A DNA stretch of 64,000 nt from Scatosoma sp045613545. Its GTDB lineage: Bacteria > Bacillota > Clostridia > Christensenellales > Borkfalkiaceae. This document shows, in pieces, positions 1-9,667 of the stretch (positions within the stretch are counted from its first letter, which is position 1; every line of letters starts with the position of its first letter). The position numbers and the translations under genes were made by a program. The stretch is taken from positions 5,496 to 69,495 of the forward strand of contig JAZLBD010000007.1 in NCBI GenBank assembly GCA_045613545.1. Reading direction: 5' to 3'. Under the pieces are notes generated by a model. It made no database searches and was not told where the DNA came from. It saw only the letters and a list, made by a program, of their open reading frames with translations.

Positions 1-2133
1 CGTAAGTTTCATCGCTTTCACACCTTGCGCCGTTCTGCCCATCGCGCGGATATTCGTTTCGTGGAAACGGATACATTTCCCCGAACGGGACGCTACGATG
101 AGTTCGTTGTCCCCCGTCGTGAACTGCACGGAAATAATTTCGTCTTCCTCTTGCAAGTGAATGGCGATTTTACCGTTCCGCATAATTCTCGAATATTCGT
201 CCGTCGTCGTCTTTTTGATCAAGCCGTGTTTGGTTGCAAGCACGATATACCCTTGTCCGTCCTCTTTCTTGGGAAGTACGGTCGCGATCTTTTCGCCGGG
301 ATCGAGTTGCACGATATTGACCACCGCTCTACCTCTCGCCGTTCTGTTCGCCTCGGGAATTTCATAGCCTTTGATCGAATACACTTTACCCTTGGACGAG
401 AAGAGCAAGATATCGTCGTGCGTGGACGCGATAAACATCTTTTCGACGTAGTCCTCTTCTTTCGGTCTGTGTCCCGTAATACCCATACCGCCTCTACCTT
501 GCGCTCTGTACTCCGCCACGGGCAAACGCTTGATATAGCCGGTATGCGTCAAGGAAATCACGACGTCTTCGCGGTCGATAAGGTCTGCGTCCTCGATCGA
601 GCCGTAATCGACGGAAATTTCCGTTTTACGGGGGGACGGATAGCGATTTTTGATGTCGATGAGGTCTGCTCGGATAATCGCAAGCACTCTCTCTTCGTGC
701 GTCAAGATATCGTTCAAATCTGCAATGAGCGCTTCGAGTTCGGCAAGTTCCGCGCGTAATTTTTCCACTTCGAGCGAGGTCAAGCGTTGGAGTTTCATTT
801 CTAAAATAGCCCCAGCTTGCTTTTCGTCGAGGGTAAACGCTTCCGTCAAGTTCTTGATGGCAAGCGCTTTATCGGACGATTCTTTGATAATCTTGATCAC
901 TTCGTCGATATTCGCAAGCGCGAGCACGAGCCCTGCCACGATATGCGCTCTCTCTTCCGCTTTTTCCAGTTCAAACCGCGTTCTTCTTGCAATGACTTCC
1001 TTTTGGTGTTCCAAATAGTAATGCAAAATCTCGCGAAGATTGAGGGTTCTCGGCTCGGTCGCATTTTCGACGAGCGCGAGCATGATAATCCCGTCGGAAA
1101 TTTGTAAATTCGTCTTTTTATAAAGGGTGTTCAAAACGACTTGCGCGTTTGCGTCCTTTTTACATTCAATAACGATACGCATACCGTCACGGTCGGATTC
1201 TTCACGGATATCGGAAATGCCCTCCAAACGCTTGTCGTTTACCATCGTCGCGATCGTCTTGATAAGCACCGCTTTATTCACTTGGTAGGGAATTTCCGTC
1301 ACAACGATCCGTTGACGGGTGTTTCCGCCCGTACCGTAATCCTCGATTTCGCATTTCGAACGAATGATAATCTTCCCTTGTCCCGTTCTATACGCGTTCC
1401 GAATCCCGCTTCTGCCCATAATCACGCCACCCGTAGGGAAATCGGGCGCGGGAATGTATTCCATCAGCTCGTCCACCGTGATGTCGGGATTGTCGATCAT
1501 CGCGATGGTACCGTCGATGACTTCCGCCAAATTGTGCGGAGGGATATTCGTTGCCATACCTACGGCGATCCCGTCCGAACCGTTTACGAGCAGGTTGGGA
1601 TAGCGCGCAGGAAGAACGGTAGGTTCTTTTTCGCTGCCGTCGAAGTTGGGCACGAAATCCACCGTTTCTTTGTCGAGGTCTTTGAGCATTTCCGCCGCGA
1701 GCTTGGTAAGGCGGGCTTCGGTATAACGCATAGCGGCGGCGCTGTCTCCGTCCACGCTACCGAAGTTCCCGTGTCCGTCGACGAGCGGGAAGTTGATCGT
1801 GAAGTCTTGCGCAAGACGAACGAGAGCGTCGTATACGGAGCTGTCGCCGTGGGGGTGGAATTTACCCATACAATCCCCGACGATACGCGCGCATTTACGA
1901 TACGCCTTGTCGTTATAAAGCCCCATTTCGTGCATAGAATAGAGAATTCTTCTGTGGACGGGTTTCATACCGTCGCGCACGTCGGGAATCGCTCTCGATT
2001 TATTTACCGCCATCGCGTATGCAATGAACGAACGCTTTAACTCTTCGTCCACTTCCACGTCGAGCATTTTCGTCATGGCGAGGGTTTTCTTAAATTCTTC
2101 CGTCAATTCGGGGCTGGTTTCTTTTTTAGCCAT
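1..2133 (-). CDS. gyrA: DNA gyrase subunit A (3' end cut by window edge)
   Basis: Breakage-reunion subunit of DNA gyrase, which with GyrB introduces negative supercoils. 711 codons are present; the C-terminus lies beyond position 1. The start ATG at 2133 has an AAGGGAGGGA ribosome site 7 nt upstream, 15 bp after the gyrB stop, so the two are co-transcribed gyrB then gyrA. Catalytic Tyr is residue 137 in AAAMRYTEAR. The quinolone-determining segment HPHGDSSVYD (residues 93-102) keeps Ser98 and Asp102, the equivalents of E. coli Ser83 and Asp87, so no classical resistance change is seen. The C-terminal beta-pinwheel carries a GyrA-box-like AQGRGGMG near residue 540. No recF or dnaA sits beside the pair. 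Very sure. Confidence 0.97.
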   Translation of the reverse strand, partial: MAKKETSPELTEEFKKTLAMTKMLDVEVDEELKRSFIAYAMAVNKSRAIPDVRDGMKPVHRRILYSMHEMGLYNDKAYRKCARIVGDCMGKFHPHGDSSVYDALVRLAQDFTINFPLVDGHGNFGSVDGDSAAAMRYTEARLTKLAAEMLKDLDKETVDFVPNFDGSEKEPTVLPARYPNLLVNGSDGIAVGMATNIPPHNLAEVIDGTIAMIDNPDITVDELMEYIPAPDFPTGGVIMGRSGIRNAYRTGQGKIIIRSKCEIEDYGTGGNTRQRIVVTEIPYQVNKAVLIKTIATMVNDKRLEGISDIREESDRDGMRIVIECKKDANAQVVLNTLYKKTNLQISDGIIMLALVENATEPRTLNLREILHYYLEHQKEVIARRTRFELEKAEERAHIVAGLVLALANIDEVIKIIKESSDKALAIKNLTEAFTLDEKQAGAILEMKLQRLTSLEVEKLRAELAELEALIADLNDILTHEERVLAIIRADLIDIKNRYPSPRKTEISVDYGSIEDADLIDREDVVISLTHTGYIKRLPVAEYRAQGRGGMGITGHRPKEEDYVEKMFIASTHDDILLFSSKGKVYSIKGYEIPEANRTARGRAVVNIVQLDPGEKIATVLPKKEDGQGYIVLATKHGLIKKTTTDEYSRIMRNGKIAIHLQEEDEIISVQFTTGDNELIVASRSGKCIRFHETNIRAMGRTAQGVKAMKLT

Positions 2134-2148
2134 TTTTCATTCCCTCCC

Positions 2149-4062
2149 TTAAATATCCAAATCGGTCGCGAGCGACGCGTTCTCTTCGATAAACTTTCTT
2201 CTCAGTTCGGGATTTTCGCCCATCAGCATCGAGAACATTTGATCTGCTTCCGCCGCGTCTTTCATCGTCACACGGACGAGCGTTCTCGTTGCGGGGTTCA
2301 TCGTCGTTTCCCAAAGTTGTTCCTTACTCATTTCCCCAAGCCCTTTATAGCGTTGGTATTCGACCTTACCCGTCGCTTGCGCGTCGTAGGCAAGCTTCTC
2401 TTCCTCGGAATAGAGATAATCTTCTTTCCCCTTGCTGGTTGCTTTATAGAGGGGCGGAAGCGCCGAATATACGTGTCCGTTTTCAATCAAAGGTCGCATA
2501 TAACGGAAGAGGAAAGTAAACAACAAAATACGGATATGCGCGCCGTCGACGTCCGCGTCGGTCATCGAAATAATTCTGTCGTAGCGGAGCTTACTCTCGT
2601 CGAAATCGTCCAAAATACCGCAACCGAACGCCGTGATCATCGACTTAATTTCTTCGTTTTCCAAAACGCGGTTAAGCCGTACCTTTTCCACGTTCAAAAT
2701 CTTACCGCGAAGAGGCAAAATCGCTTGGAAACGTCTGTCCCGTCCTTGCTTTGCCGTACCGCCTGCCGAGTCGCCCTCGACGATATAAATTTCGCAAAGT
2801 TCCGAACGCTTGTCCGAACAGTCGGCAAGTTTCCCAGGGAGCGTGGTGCTACCCAAAACCCCCTTTCTTCTCGTGAGTTCTCTTGCGCTTCTCGCCGCGT
2901 CTCTCGCTTTTTGCGCCGTGATACAGCGAAGCACGAGCTCTCTTGCCACGTTCGGGTTTTCTTCCAAGAACGTCCCCACGTGCTCGGTCACGCATTTATT
3001 GACGAACACGCGGATCGTACTGTTGTTGAGTTTATTCTTCGTTTGCGCTTCGAATTGCGCGTCTGTGAGCTTGACGGAAACGACCGCCGTAATCCCCTCG
3101 AGAACGTCCTCGCGGGAAAGCTTGTCGTTGTCTTTCAAGATGTTGAGTTTTCTCCCTGCGTCGTTCATGACCTTGGTAAGCGCCATTTTCATACCGTCCA
3201 CGTGCGTACCGCCGTCCACCGTGCGGACGTTGTTCGCGTAGCTATACACCACTTCGCTATAACTGTCGTTATATTGAATGGCAATTTCACAAACGGTATC
3301 CCCCTCCGTTTCTTCAAAATAAACGGGGGTGGGGAATAAGAGTTCGTCTTTGCCTTTATTCAGCTCTTCCACGAACGAGCGAATACCGCCCTCGTAGCAG
3401 AAGGAATCCTTTCTTTCTTTCCCCTCGCGCAAATCTTCGAGAGTGATGCGAAGTCCTTTGTTGAGGAAGGCGAGTTCGCGGAGTCTTCCTTTTAACGTTT
3501 CATAGCTGAAAATCGTCGTTTCAAAAATCTCGGGATCGGGCAAGAATTTTACGCGCGTGCCCGTGATATCCGTCTCGCCTACGACCGCCACGCTTCTTTG
3601 CGGTACGCCACGGTTATACACTTGGCGATAGACCTTGCCGTTTTGGTAAACTTCCGCCTCGAGCCATTCGGATAAAGCGTTCACCGCTTTTACGCCGACG
3701 CCGTGAAGCCCCGCCGCCACCTTATAACCGGAATCACCGCCGAATTTACCGCCGGCGTTAACTTTCGTGAATACGACTTCGAGCGTAGAAACCCCCTCTT
3801 TCGGATGAATGTCCACGGGGATTCCACGACCGTTGTCTTGCACGGTACAACTACCGTCTTTGTCGATCGTCACTTCGATGTGGGTACAATACCCCGCAAG
3901 CGCTTCGTCGATGGAATTGTCCACGACTTCGTGCACGAGGTGGTGAAGCCCTTTTTCGTCCGTCGAAGAAATATACATCCCCGGACGTTTTCTGATGTGT
4001 TCAAGCCCGTCGAGAACCTGTATCTGTTCCGCGCCGTATTCACCCTCAACTCTTTCAGCCAT
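2149..4062 (-). CDS. gyrB: DNA gyrase subunit B
   Basis: ATPase subunit of DNA gyrase, 637 residues, the normal short Gram-positive length. N-terminal GHKL ATPase fold: EVVDNSIDEALAG (ATP-binding Asn and Glu, about residues 45-57), DNGRGIP (about 77-83) and GLHGVGVKAVNAL (about 117-130). The TOPRIM domain has EGDSAGG (about 425) and the metal-binding DADVDG (about 500). The C-terminal YKGLGEM tail motif is present. The start ATG follows AAAAAAGGAGTAAAA. Together with gyrA 15 bp downstream it forms a two-gene operon. Parallel ParE/TopoIV is unlikely because the partner is clearly GyrA. Confidence 0.97.
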   Translation of the reverse strand: MAERVEGEYGAEQIQVLDGLEHIRKRPGMYISSTDEKGLHHLVHEVVDNSIDEALAGYCTHIEVTIDKDGSCTVQDNGRGIPVDIHPKEGVSTLEVVFTKVNAGGKFGGDSGYKVAAGLHGVGVKAVNALSEWLEAEVYQNGKVYRQVYNRGVPQRSVAVVGETDITGTRVKFLPDPEIFETTIFSYETLKGRLRELAFLNKGLRITLEDLREGKERKDSFCYEGGIRSFVEELNKGKDELLFPTPVYFEETEGDTVCEIAIQYNDSYSEVVYSYANNVRTVDGGTHVDGMKMALTKVMNDAGRKLNILKDNDKLSREDVLEGITAVVSVKLTDAQFEAQTKNKLNNSTIRVFVNKCVTEHVGTFLEENPNVARELVLRCITAQKARDAARSARELTRRKGVLGSTTLPGKLADCSDKRSELCEIYIVEGDSAGGTAKQGRDRRFQAILPLRGKILNVEKVRLNRVLENEEIKSMITAFGCGILDDFDESKLRYDRIISMTDADVDGAHIRILLFTFLFRYMRPLIENGHVYSALPPLYKATSKGKEDYLYSEEEKLAYDAQATGKVEYQRYKGLGEMSKEQLWETTMNPATRTLVRVTMKDAAEADQMFSMLMGENPELRRKFIEENASLATDLDI

Positions 4063-4127
4063 TTTTTACTCCTTTTTTCTTCTTTCGCGTGCGCACGCAC
4101 GCGTCATTATATTATACTGCTATCCAC

Positions 4128-4133
4128 ATTATA
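4128..4133 (-). promoter_or_regulatory. -10 box candidate for gyrBA
   Basis: On the minus strand TATAAT lies about 65 nt before the gyrB start in an A/T-rich stretch. Further TATAAT-like hexamers sit within the next 25 nt. No good -35 hexamer is visible, so the exact start site is uncertain. Confidence 0.35.
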
Positions 4134-4237
4134 CCACAAAAAAACAAAAAAGTATAGCGTTTGAAAGGGATTTTTGAAAACTTTCTTTTGCCCGTTCTCC
4201 ACATATTTTTTCTTGCTTTTGCCATACTACGTTTACT

Positions 4238-4396
4238 ATGATCTACGACACTTTTTGCTTTGGTTGTAAAGTTCCTCATTCCCGCTTTTCCTCCTATTCT
4301 TGCCCTACTTGTGGAAAGCAATTTTGTAAGACGTGCGCAAGGAAAGCGGGTGGAATTTGCCCCGATTGTTTGACGGATTTTGAACAATTCTGTTAA
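4238..4396 (+). CDS. Tiny four-CxxC zinc-finger-like protein (52 aa)
   Basis: Not a family I can name. A 52-residue ORF with nine cysteines, eight of them in four CxxC pairs: Cys7/10, 22/25, 30/33, 41/44. The spacing C-x2-C-x11-C-x2-C-x4-C-x2-C-x7-C-x2-C resembles the two-site cross-brace of FYVE/RING-type fingers, though the last gap is short. No signal peptide or membrane segment, so probably cytoplasmic. There is no convincing ribosome site before the ATG; leaderless expression from the TACTAT-like hexamer just upstream is conceivable. It ends 19 bp before the -35 box of the downstream dehydrogenase promoter. Cysteine periodicity is the main argument that it is real. Confidence 0.5.
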   Translation: MIYDTFCFGCKVPHSRFSSYSCPTCGKQFCKTCARKAGGICPDCLTDFEQFC

Positions 4397-4414
4397 AAAA
4401 CATCGCATCAATTA

Positions 4415-4443
4415 TTGACAATCTTTTTTTATTGTGCTAAAAT
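4415..4443 (+). promoter_or_regulatory. Sigma-A promoter of the Gfo/Idh/MocA gene
   Basis: TTGACA at 4415-4420 and TAAAAT at 4438-4443 with a 17-bp spacer. It leaves a 5' UTR of about 120 nt before the ATG at 4569. Confidence 0.75.
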
Positions 4444-4568
4444 ATAGGAAACGGCGCGACCGAACCCAAAAAACGGGCGTCGGCGTTTGCGCGCGCGGGC
4501 TCAAAAAAGACGAAAATGGTTCGGAATGCGACAAAAAAAGCTACGAACCTTATGGAGGAAATAGAAAT

Positions 4569-5834
4569 ATGCAAGACAAAATTTATACAGTAGCCATTAT
4601 CGGCACGGGCGCGAGAGGCGCGGATACATACGGACGATTGATTGAAAAGTTCCCCGACCGCTTCAAGATCGTATCCCTTTGCGATTTGAAAGAGGATAGA
4701 CTTGCTCGCTACGGAAAGGAATTCAACGTTCCCGAATGCGAAAGATTTACAGACGAAGACGTATTCTTCCAAAAGAAGAGAGCGGATTTAGTCGTCATCG
4801 CAACCCCCGATAACTGCCACGTTCGCCACGCGATTAAGGCGTTCAAAGTCGGCTACGATATGCTTCTTGAAAAACCGATTACGGACAAGAGAGAAGAATG
4901 TCTCGAAGTTTTGAAAGCGCAAGAAGAATCGGGCGGTAAAGCGATGGTTTGCCACGTGCTCCGCTACGCTCCCGCGTTCGTGAAAATGAAAGAACTCGTC
5001 GATCAAGGCAAGATCGGTAAACTCGTTGCCATCAACTCTACCGAACAAGTGGCGTATTGGCACCAAGCGCATAGCTACGTACGTGGAAATTGGCGCAACA
5101 GAGAAGTTTCCACCCCGATGATCCTCGCGAAATGTTGCCACGACCTCGATTTGTTGCAATACTACGCAGGTTCGCCTTGTAAGAGCATTTCCTCCGTCGG
5201 CGATCTTACCTATTTCCACGAAGGAAACGCACCCGAAGGCTCGGCGCTTCGTTGCAACGACTGTAAACTCGTCAACACCTGTCCTTACAGCGCAAAACGG
5301 GTGTATATCGAACGCTGGGAACAAGCAGGTAAGCCAGAAGACTGCTGGCCTTGGAACGTTCCCGTCGTCGCTCCCACCACTTATGAAAAGTTGGAAGAAG
5401 CAATTGCAAACGGCCCTTACGGCAGATGTGTATTCCACTGCGACAATAACGTAGTCGATCACCAAATCACGCAAATGACCTTCGAAAACGGCGTGAAAGC
5501 AACCCTCACCATGATGGGTTTCACGGATGGTATCGGCAGAAGAACGGTCTTCCACGGGACGGAAGGCGAACTCTTCCTCTTTGATGAAGAAAATATCATT
5601 CGTTATAAGAAGTTCGGCGGAGAAACGGAAGAATACGACGTAAAATCCCTCGCCGATAACGGCTACGGCCACGGCGGTGGCGACCTTTGCCTCATCGAAG
5701 AACTTTACGATATGCTCTCCGGCAACGCTAAGACCACCACTTCTTTGAAAGCGTCGGTGGAAAGCCACCTTATGGGGATTGCCGCGGAAGAATCCAGACT
5801 TGCAGGCGGAAAACTTATCCTCGTTCACGAATAA
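4569..5834 (+). CDS. Gfo/Idh/MocA family NAD(P)-dependent oxidoreductase
   Basis: Predicted sugar or polyol dehydrogenase/oxidoreductase, 421 residues, cytoplasmic. The start is the ATG at 4569 preceded by GGAGG; the frame is open further upstream, but the core fold begins at KIYTVAIIG. The Rossmann nucleotide-binding loop GTGARG is at about residues 12-17, the family EKP signature at about 98-100, and a CHDLDLL-type substrate-domain segment near residue 196. A Cys-rich insertion (C-x2-C-x5-C, about residues 235-245) is typical of one clostridial subgroup and may bind metal. The gene stands alone between its own promoter and terminator. The substrate cannot be read from sequence. Confidence 0.85.
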   Translation: MQDKIYTVAIIGTGARGADTYGRLIEKFPDRFKIVSLCDLKEDRLARYGKEFNVPECERFTDEDVFFQKKRADLVVIATPDNCHVRHAIKAFKVGYDMLLEKPITDKREECLEVLKAQEESGGKAMVCHVLRYAPAFVKMKELVDQGKIGKLVAINSTEQVAYWHQAHSYVRGNWRNREVSTPMILAKCCHDLDLLQYYAGSPCKSISSVGDLTYFHEGNAPEGSALRCNDCKLVNTCPYSAKRVYIERWEQAGKPEDCWPWNVPVVAPTTYEKLEEAIANGPYGRCVFHCDNNVVDHQITQMTFENGVKATLTMMGFTDGIGRRTVFHGTEGELFLFDEENIIRYKKFGGETEEYDVKSLADNGYGHGGGDLCLIEELYDMLSGNAKTTTSLKASVESHLMGIAAEESRLAGGKLILVHE

Positions 5835-5854
5835 TCTTACATGAAACAAAAACT

Positions 5855-5906
5855 CACCCTTAGTCGCTCTTCCCGTAGGAAATTGCGACTAAGGGTGTGT
5901 TTTTTA
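5855..5906 (+). terminator. Intrinsic terminator after the oxidoreductase
   Basis: A 13-bp stem (5855-5867 with 5885-5897, CACCCTTAGTCGC arm) is followed by a T-rich run. Its AGTCGCTCTTCCCGTAGG core recurs at 63669-63695. Confidence 0.8.
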
Positions 5907-6151
5907 TGAAAAGGATTGTGTTCAACGCAACTCTGCTCCCACTATTCTCTTTGTTTTACCACCTCTTTACCACCCCATAGGAACACCGCTTACCAATCGC
6001 GACTTCCCCCACTCGGCGCGCAAGATGTCCATTTTTTCCACGAAATATCACCGCGCGCCCCGTTATGGAATAGTCCTTGCCAAAAGGACGTCTCTATTTC
6101 TCTCTTTTTTAAGAGAAGATTCTTATAGCATATTTTACCAAGAATTTCTAA
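5907..6151. other. Intergenic stretch with no gene seen
   Basis: Between the terminators of two convergent genes. Short ORFs here lack ribosome sites and coding character; I see no RNA gene or repeat. Confidence 0.5.
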
Positions 6152-6188
6152 CAAAAAACTCTCCCTCGGCAATTTTTGCCGAGGGAGA
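6152..6188 (-). terminator. Intrinsic terminator of the LRR gene
   Basis: A perfect 12-bp stem (CTCCCTCGGCAA arm) is followed on the minus strand by a TTTTTT run, 36 bp after the LRR stop codon. Confidence 0.85.
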
Positions 6189-6223
6189 ACTCTCTATTGC
6201 GCGTTCGCGCTTTTATTTAGCCG

Positions 6224-9200
6224 TTATTCTTTATACCATTCACAATCGTAATATACGGTCGTAAAGTAGATTGCGTTAACGGTAGGCATCGAAAGATCCA
6301 TTTGCATTACCTCCGCTTGGTTTTCCTCGTGCGATTCACTCGCCGTTCTAACCCAATTCGACATATGCTTGAAGGTGATTTCCACCAAACGATCGCAACC
6401 ACGGAAGGCACTCACGCCAATCGAAGTAACGTTCATACCAATCGTCGCGCTAACCATGTTCTTACAGCCGTAGAACGCGCCCGCACCAATTGAAGAAACA
6501 CCGCTAGGGATCTCCACGTTCGTAAACGATTCGCAGTATGCGAACGTATAATTACCGATAGAACCCACGCTTCCGGGCAATTCTACGTTTGCCAACTTAA
6601 TACAACCGTAGAACGCGCTGTTGCCGATTTCGGAAACGCTCGTGCCGATTCTCACGCTCGTCAAATTTTTACAACCGTAGAATGCGTTGTTTCCTATCTT
6701 CCTTACGCCGTCGCCAATGTGCGCGCTTGTCAAACTCAAACAACCAGAGAACACACGATCGCCAAGCGAAACCACGCTATTAGGAATTACGACGCTCGTT
6801 ATACTCGTTCCATAGAACGCGCCTTTACCGATGGAAAGTACTCCGTCCCCAATCGTCAAGGTCTTCAATTTAGCACAACCATAGAACGCATTGTTTCCGA
6901 TCGTCTTCACGCTGTCGGGAATCGTCACGCTCGTCAAATTCTTACAACCGTGGAACGCATAGTCGCCGATCAAAGATACGTTCTTGCCAATCGTCACACT
7001 CGCCAAATCCACGCAACCTTGGAATGCTTTCTTGCCAATCGTTTTCACGCTATCGCCAATCGTCACGCTCGGCAACTTGGAACACCCGTAGAACGCTTCC
7101 GCGCCAATGAAGGTCAAACTGCTAGGAAGAGAGATATTCATCAAATTCACACAATCCGCAAACCCTTTTTCCCCAATGGAGGTCACGCCGTTGGGAAGAA
7201 TGATCTTCGTTAAACTATTGCAAGAGTAGAACGCTCGATAGCCAATACTCATCACAGTGTTAGGAACGGTAAACGACGTAGCAGTTTTACCGATCGCATA
7301 CTGAATAAGCGTTTTCCCGTCTTTTGAATACAAATTCCCATTGATTGTTTTATAAACCGTATTGTTTTGATCAACCGAAATATTCGTCAAATTACCGCAA
7401 CCATAGAACGATTCAAAGCCAATCGTCGTCACGTTTTCGCCAATTGTCACGCTTGTCAAATTCATACAACCAGAGAACACGTAATTACCGATCGTCGTCA
7501 CGTTTTCGCCAATTGTCACGCTCGTCAAATTCATACAACCGAAGAACGCGCTATTGCCAATCGAAGCGACGTGTTCACCGATTCCTACGCTCGCCAAAGC
7601 GGTACAACCGAAGAACGCACCGTCTCCAATCGAATTCACACCGCTTCCCATAGATACGCTCGTCAAAGCGGTACAACCGGAGAACGCCGTCTCGCCGATC
7701 GTTTGTACGCTATTGGGAATTACGACGCTTAACAAACTCGCACAATGAGAGAACGCGTCGTTTTCAATCGTCGTCACTTTTTCGCCGATTTCCACGCCCG
7801 TCAAATTCGCACAACCGTAGAACGCATAGCCCCCAATCGCTTGTACGCTAGCTGGGATAACCACGTTCGTTAAACCGGAACAATTTGCAAACGCATACGC
7901 GCCAATCGTCGACACGTTTTCGCCAATCACGAGATCGGTCAAACCCGCGCAACCGTAGAAAGCGCCTTCCTCAATGGAAGTAATAGCGCTACCGATCACG
8001 ACGCTCGTCAAGCTCGCACAACCAGAGAACGCTTCCGCAAGAATCGAGGTCACGTTTGCGGGAATCTCGACGCCAGTCAAGTTTTCACAACCGTAGAACG
8101 CTCTCTTGCCAATCGTTTGTACGCCTACGGGAATCTCGACGTCAGTCAAGTTCTTACATCCCTCGAACGTATAATCGCTAATCGAAGTTATACCGTTTCC
8201 AATCACGGCGCTCGTTAATTTTTCACAACCAAAGAAAGCGTTCGCCCCCAACCTTAAAACGTTTTCGGGGATTTCTACGCTCTTTAATTTTTTACAACCG
8301 TAGAATGCAAAATCGCCGATTGAGGTCACGTTTTCGCCGATATGCACCCCCCTCAAATTCGTGTAATTATAAAACGCGTAGGACGCGACTGCCGTGACCG
8401 GCAAACCGTTATACGTTTCAGGAATAACGACGAATCTATCGTCGCAAGAACCAACACCCTCAACGGTATACGACTGACCGTCATCATTCAACGCGTAATA
8501 AAATCCTTCGCTCGGGATCCACAATTTACAGCGTGCACATTGCCCGTTCACTCTCAAGTGTTCCATTGCAGGAAGCTCTACCGTATAGGTGCAACCGCAA
8601 AGACAAGTGTACGTCAAACTACCCGCTTCCGTACAAGAGTTCATTTCAGTCGTCCCGACGAAGTCGTGCGTGTGCACCGCATTACAACCTTCGCGAGAAC
8701 AAATCACGTTGCTATTCGGATCACTTCCGACGAACAAGTGTCCGAGCGCGGATCCTTCTTCCGTACGGGTGTGCGTTTCATTACAAGCCTCGCCGGAACA
8801 CGTAGCTGTTTCCGTGCCGTCCTCTTCGCAAGTTGCGTCGTCGTTCGACACGTAGTTTTCAAATCTATGGCTATGCGCGACGGATACGTCGAACGTGACG
8901 ACTTGCGAACCGAGGGTGGAAACCGTAATCGTCGCTTTCCCTTCGCCCACCAAATGCAATTTTCCGTCTATGTATTGAGCAACTTCTTCGTTGTCGGATA
9001 CTACGCTCAGCGTTGCGCCGTTTACACCCGTCACGGGTAGGTCGATCGTTTCGCCTTCCTTTACCCCGACAGGCGGTTCGGTGACCGCAAGTTCCGTCAC
9101 GGAGTCAACGATCCCTTTCAAAACGTCTTCGTACACGCCTGCTTGATCCGCTGCAAGCAATTGTTCTGCTACTTCCAAAACGCTAGAATCAGCCCTGTTC

Positions 9201-9667
9201 GTATATTGCACGTAAGGCATTCCGTCGATTTCGTAAGAAACGTAGCCTCGAGCTTGGATTTCCGTTGCGTATTCTTCCGAACTAAAATCCGACCCCTCGG
9301 GTCCGACCAAAACGCCGTGATAGCGCGAATACGCTTCGTCCGCCCATTTTTGGGTGACGATGTTCAAAACAGTAGGAGTGTCGAGATTGAGTTCTCCGAC
9401 TAAATATTGCGTAGGAATTACGAGAGTTCCAAATTCGACGTTGGTTGCGCCTGCTTCTTCCAAAGCAGTTTTCACGTTGCCCACAGCCGTCGTAAAACGG
9501 ATCCCGTCCGTGCCTTCAATACGAATTTCAGCATCGCTCATCATCTCGAAACCACGAAAAGTGATTTCCTCCGCCCTTGCATTCACCGATGCAACTCCAA
9601 ATCCTCCTGCGCACACAGCGCCAAGGACGAACAAGGAGAGCAAATTCTTTTTGAAGACTTTTCTCAT
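6224..9667 (-). CDS. Secreted BspA-type leucine-rich-repeat protein
   Basis: Large secreted protein, 1147 residues. I start it at the second ATG (9667), because GGGGAGGG lies just before it and inside any longer version. Residues 1-33 are a signal peptide (KKNLLSLFVLGAVCAGG core). Residues about 200-260 look like a bacterial Ig-like domain. Residues about 262-386 are a Cys/His-rich stretch with repeated H-x-H and CxxC elements. Residues about 435-1090 hold some 28 LRR_5 repeats of 23 residues, with signature AFYGCxxLTSVxIG. No LPxTG, lipobox or C-terminal anchor is seen, so it is probably released or held non-covalently. LRR_5 proteins of this type act in adhesion; the ligand is unknown. Its start overlaps the stop of a 42-codon ORF by 4 bp. 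Confidence 0.9.
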   Translation of the reverse strand: MRKVFKKNLLSLFVLGAVCAGGFGVASVNARAEEITFRGFEMMSDAEIRIEGTDGIRFTTAVGNVKTALEEAGATNVEFGTLVIPTQYLVGELNLDTPTVLNIVTQKWADEAYSRYHGVLVGPEGSDFSSEEYATEIQARGYVSYEIDGMPYVQYTNRADSSVLEVAEQLLAADQAGVYEDVLKGIVDSVTELAVTEPPVGVKEGETIDLPVTGVNGATLSVVSDNEEVAQYIDGKLHLVGEGKATITVSTLGSQVVTFDVSVAHSHRFENYVSNDDATCEEDGTETATCSGEACNETHTRTEEGSALGHLFVGSDPNSNVICSREGCNAVHTHDFVGTTEMNSCTEAGSLTYTCLCGCTYTVELPAMEHLRVNGQCARCKLWIPSEGFYYALNDDGQSYTVEGVGSCDDRFVVIPETYNGLPVTAVASYAFYNYTNLRGVHIGENVTSIGDFAFYGCKKLKSVEIPENVLRLGANAFFGCEKLTSAVIGNGITSISDYTFEGCKNLTDVEIPVGVQTIGKRAFYGCENLTGVEIPANVTSILAEAFSGCASLTSVVIGSAITSIEEGAFYGCAGLTDLVIGENVSTIGAYAFANCSGLTNVVIPASVQAIGGYAFYGCANLTGVEIGEKVTTIENDAFSHCASLLSVVIPNSVQTIGETAFSGCTALTSVSMGSGVNSIGDGAFFGCTALASVGIGEHVASIGNSAFFGCMNLTSVTIGENVTTIGNYVFSGCMNLTSVTIGENVTTIGFESFYGCGNLTNISVDQNNTVYKTINGNLYSKDGKTLIQYAIGKTATSFTVPNTVMSIGYRAFYSCNSLTKIILPNGVTSIGEKGFADCVNLMNISLPSSLTFIGAEAFYGCSKLPSVTIGDSVKTIGKKAFQGCVDLASVTIGKNVSLIGDYAFHGCKNLTSVTIPDSVKTIGNNAFYGCAKLKTLTIGDGVLSIGKGAFYGTSITSVVIPNSVVSLGDRVFSGCLSLTSAHIGDGVRKIGNNAFYGCKNLTSVRIGTSVSEIGNSAFYGCIKLANVELPGSVGSIGNYTFAYCESFTNVEIPSGVSSIGAGAFYGCKNMVSATIGMNVTSIGVSAFRGCDRLVEITFKHMSNWVRTASESHEENQAEVMQMDLSMPTVNAIYFTTVYYDCEWYKE
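7419..7556 (-). repeat. Near-identical tandem 69-bp LRR units
   Basis: Two adjacent 69-bp units inside the LRR region (7419-7487 and 7488-7556) differ at only a few positions. Both encode MNLTSVTIGENVTTIG. Other units in the gene are much more diverged, so this is a recent unit duplication. Confidence 0.7.

Noticed and set aside
2239..3339. 366-codon open frame on the plus strand
   Set aside because: Antisense shadow of gyrB.
4112..4411. 99-codon minus-strand ORF upstream of gyrB
   Set aside because: Antisense to the four-CxxC ORF and overlaps the gyrB promoter region; no ribosome site or recognisable domain.
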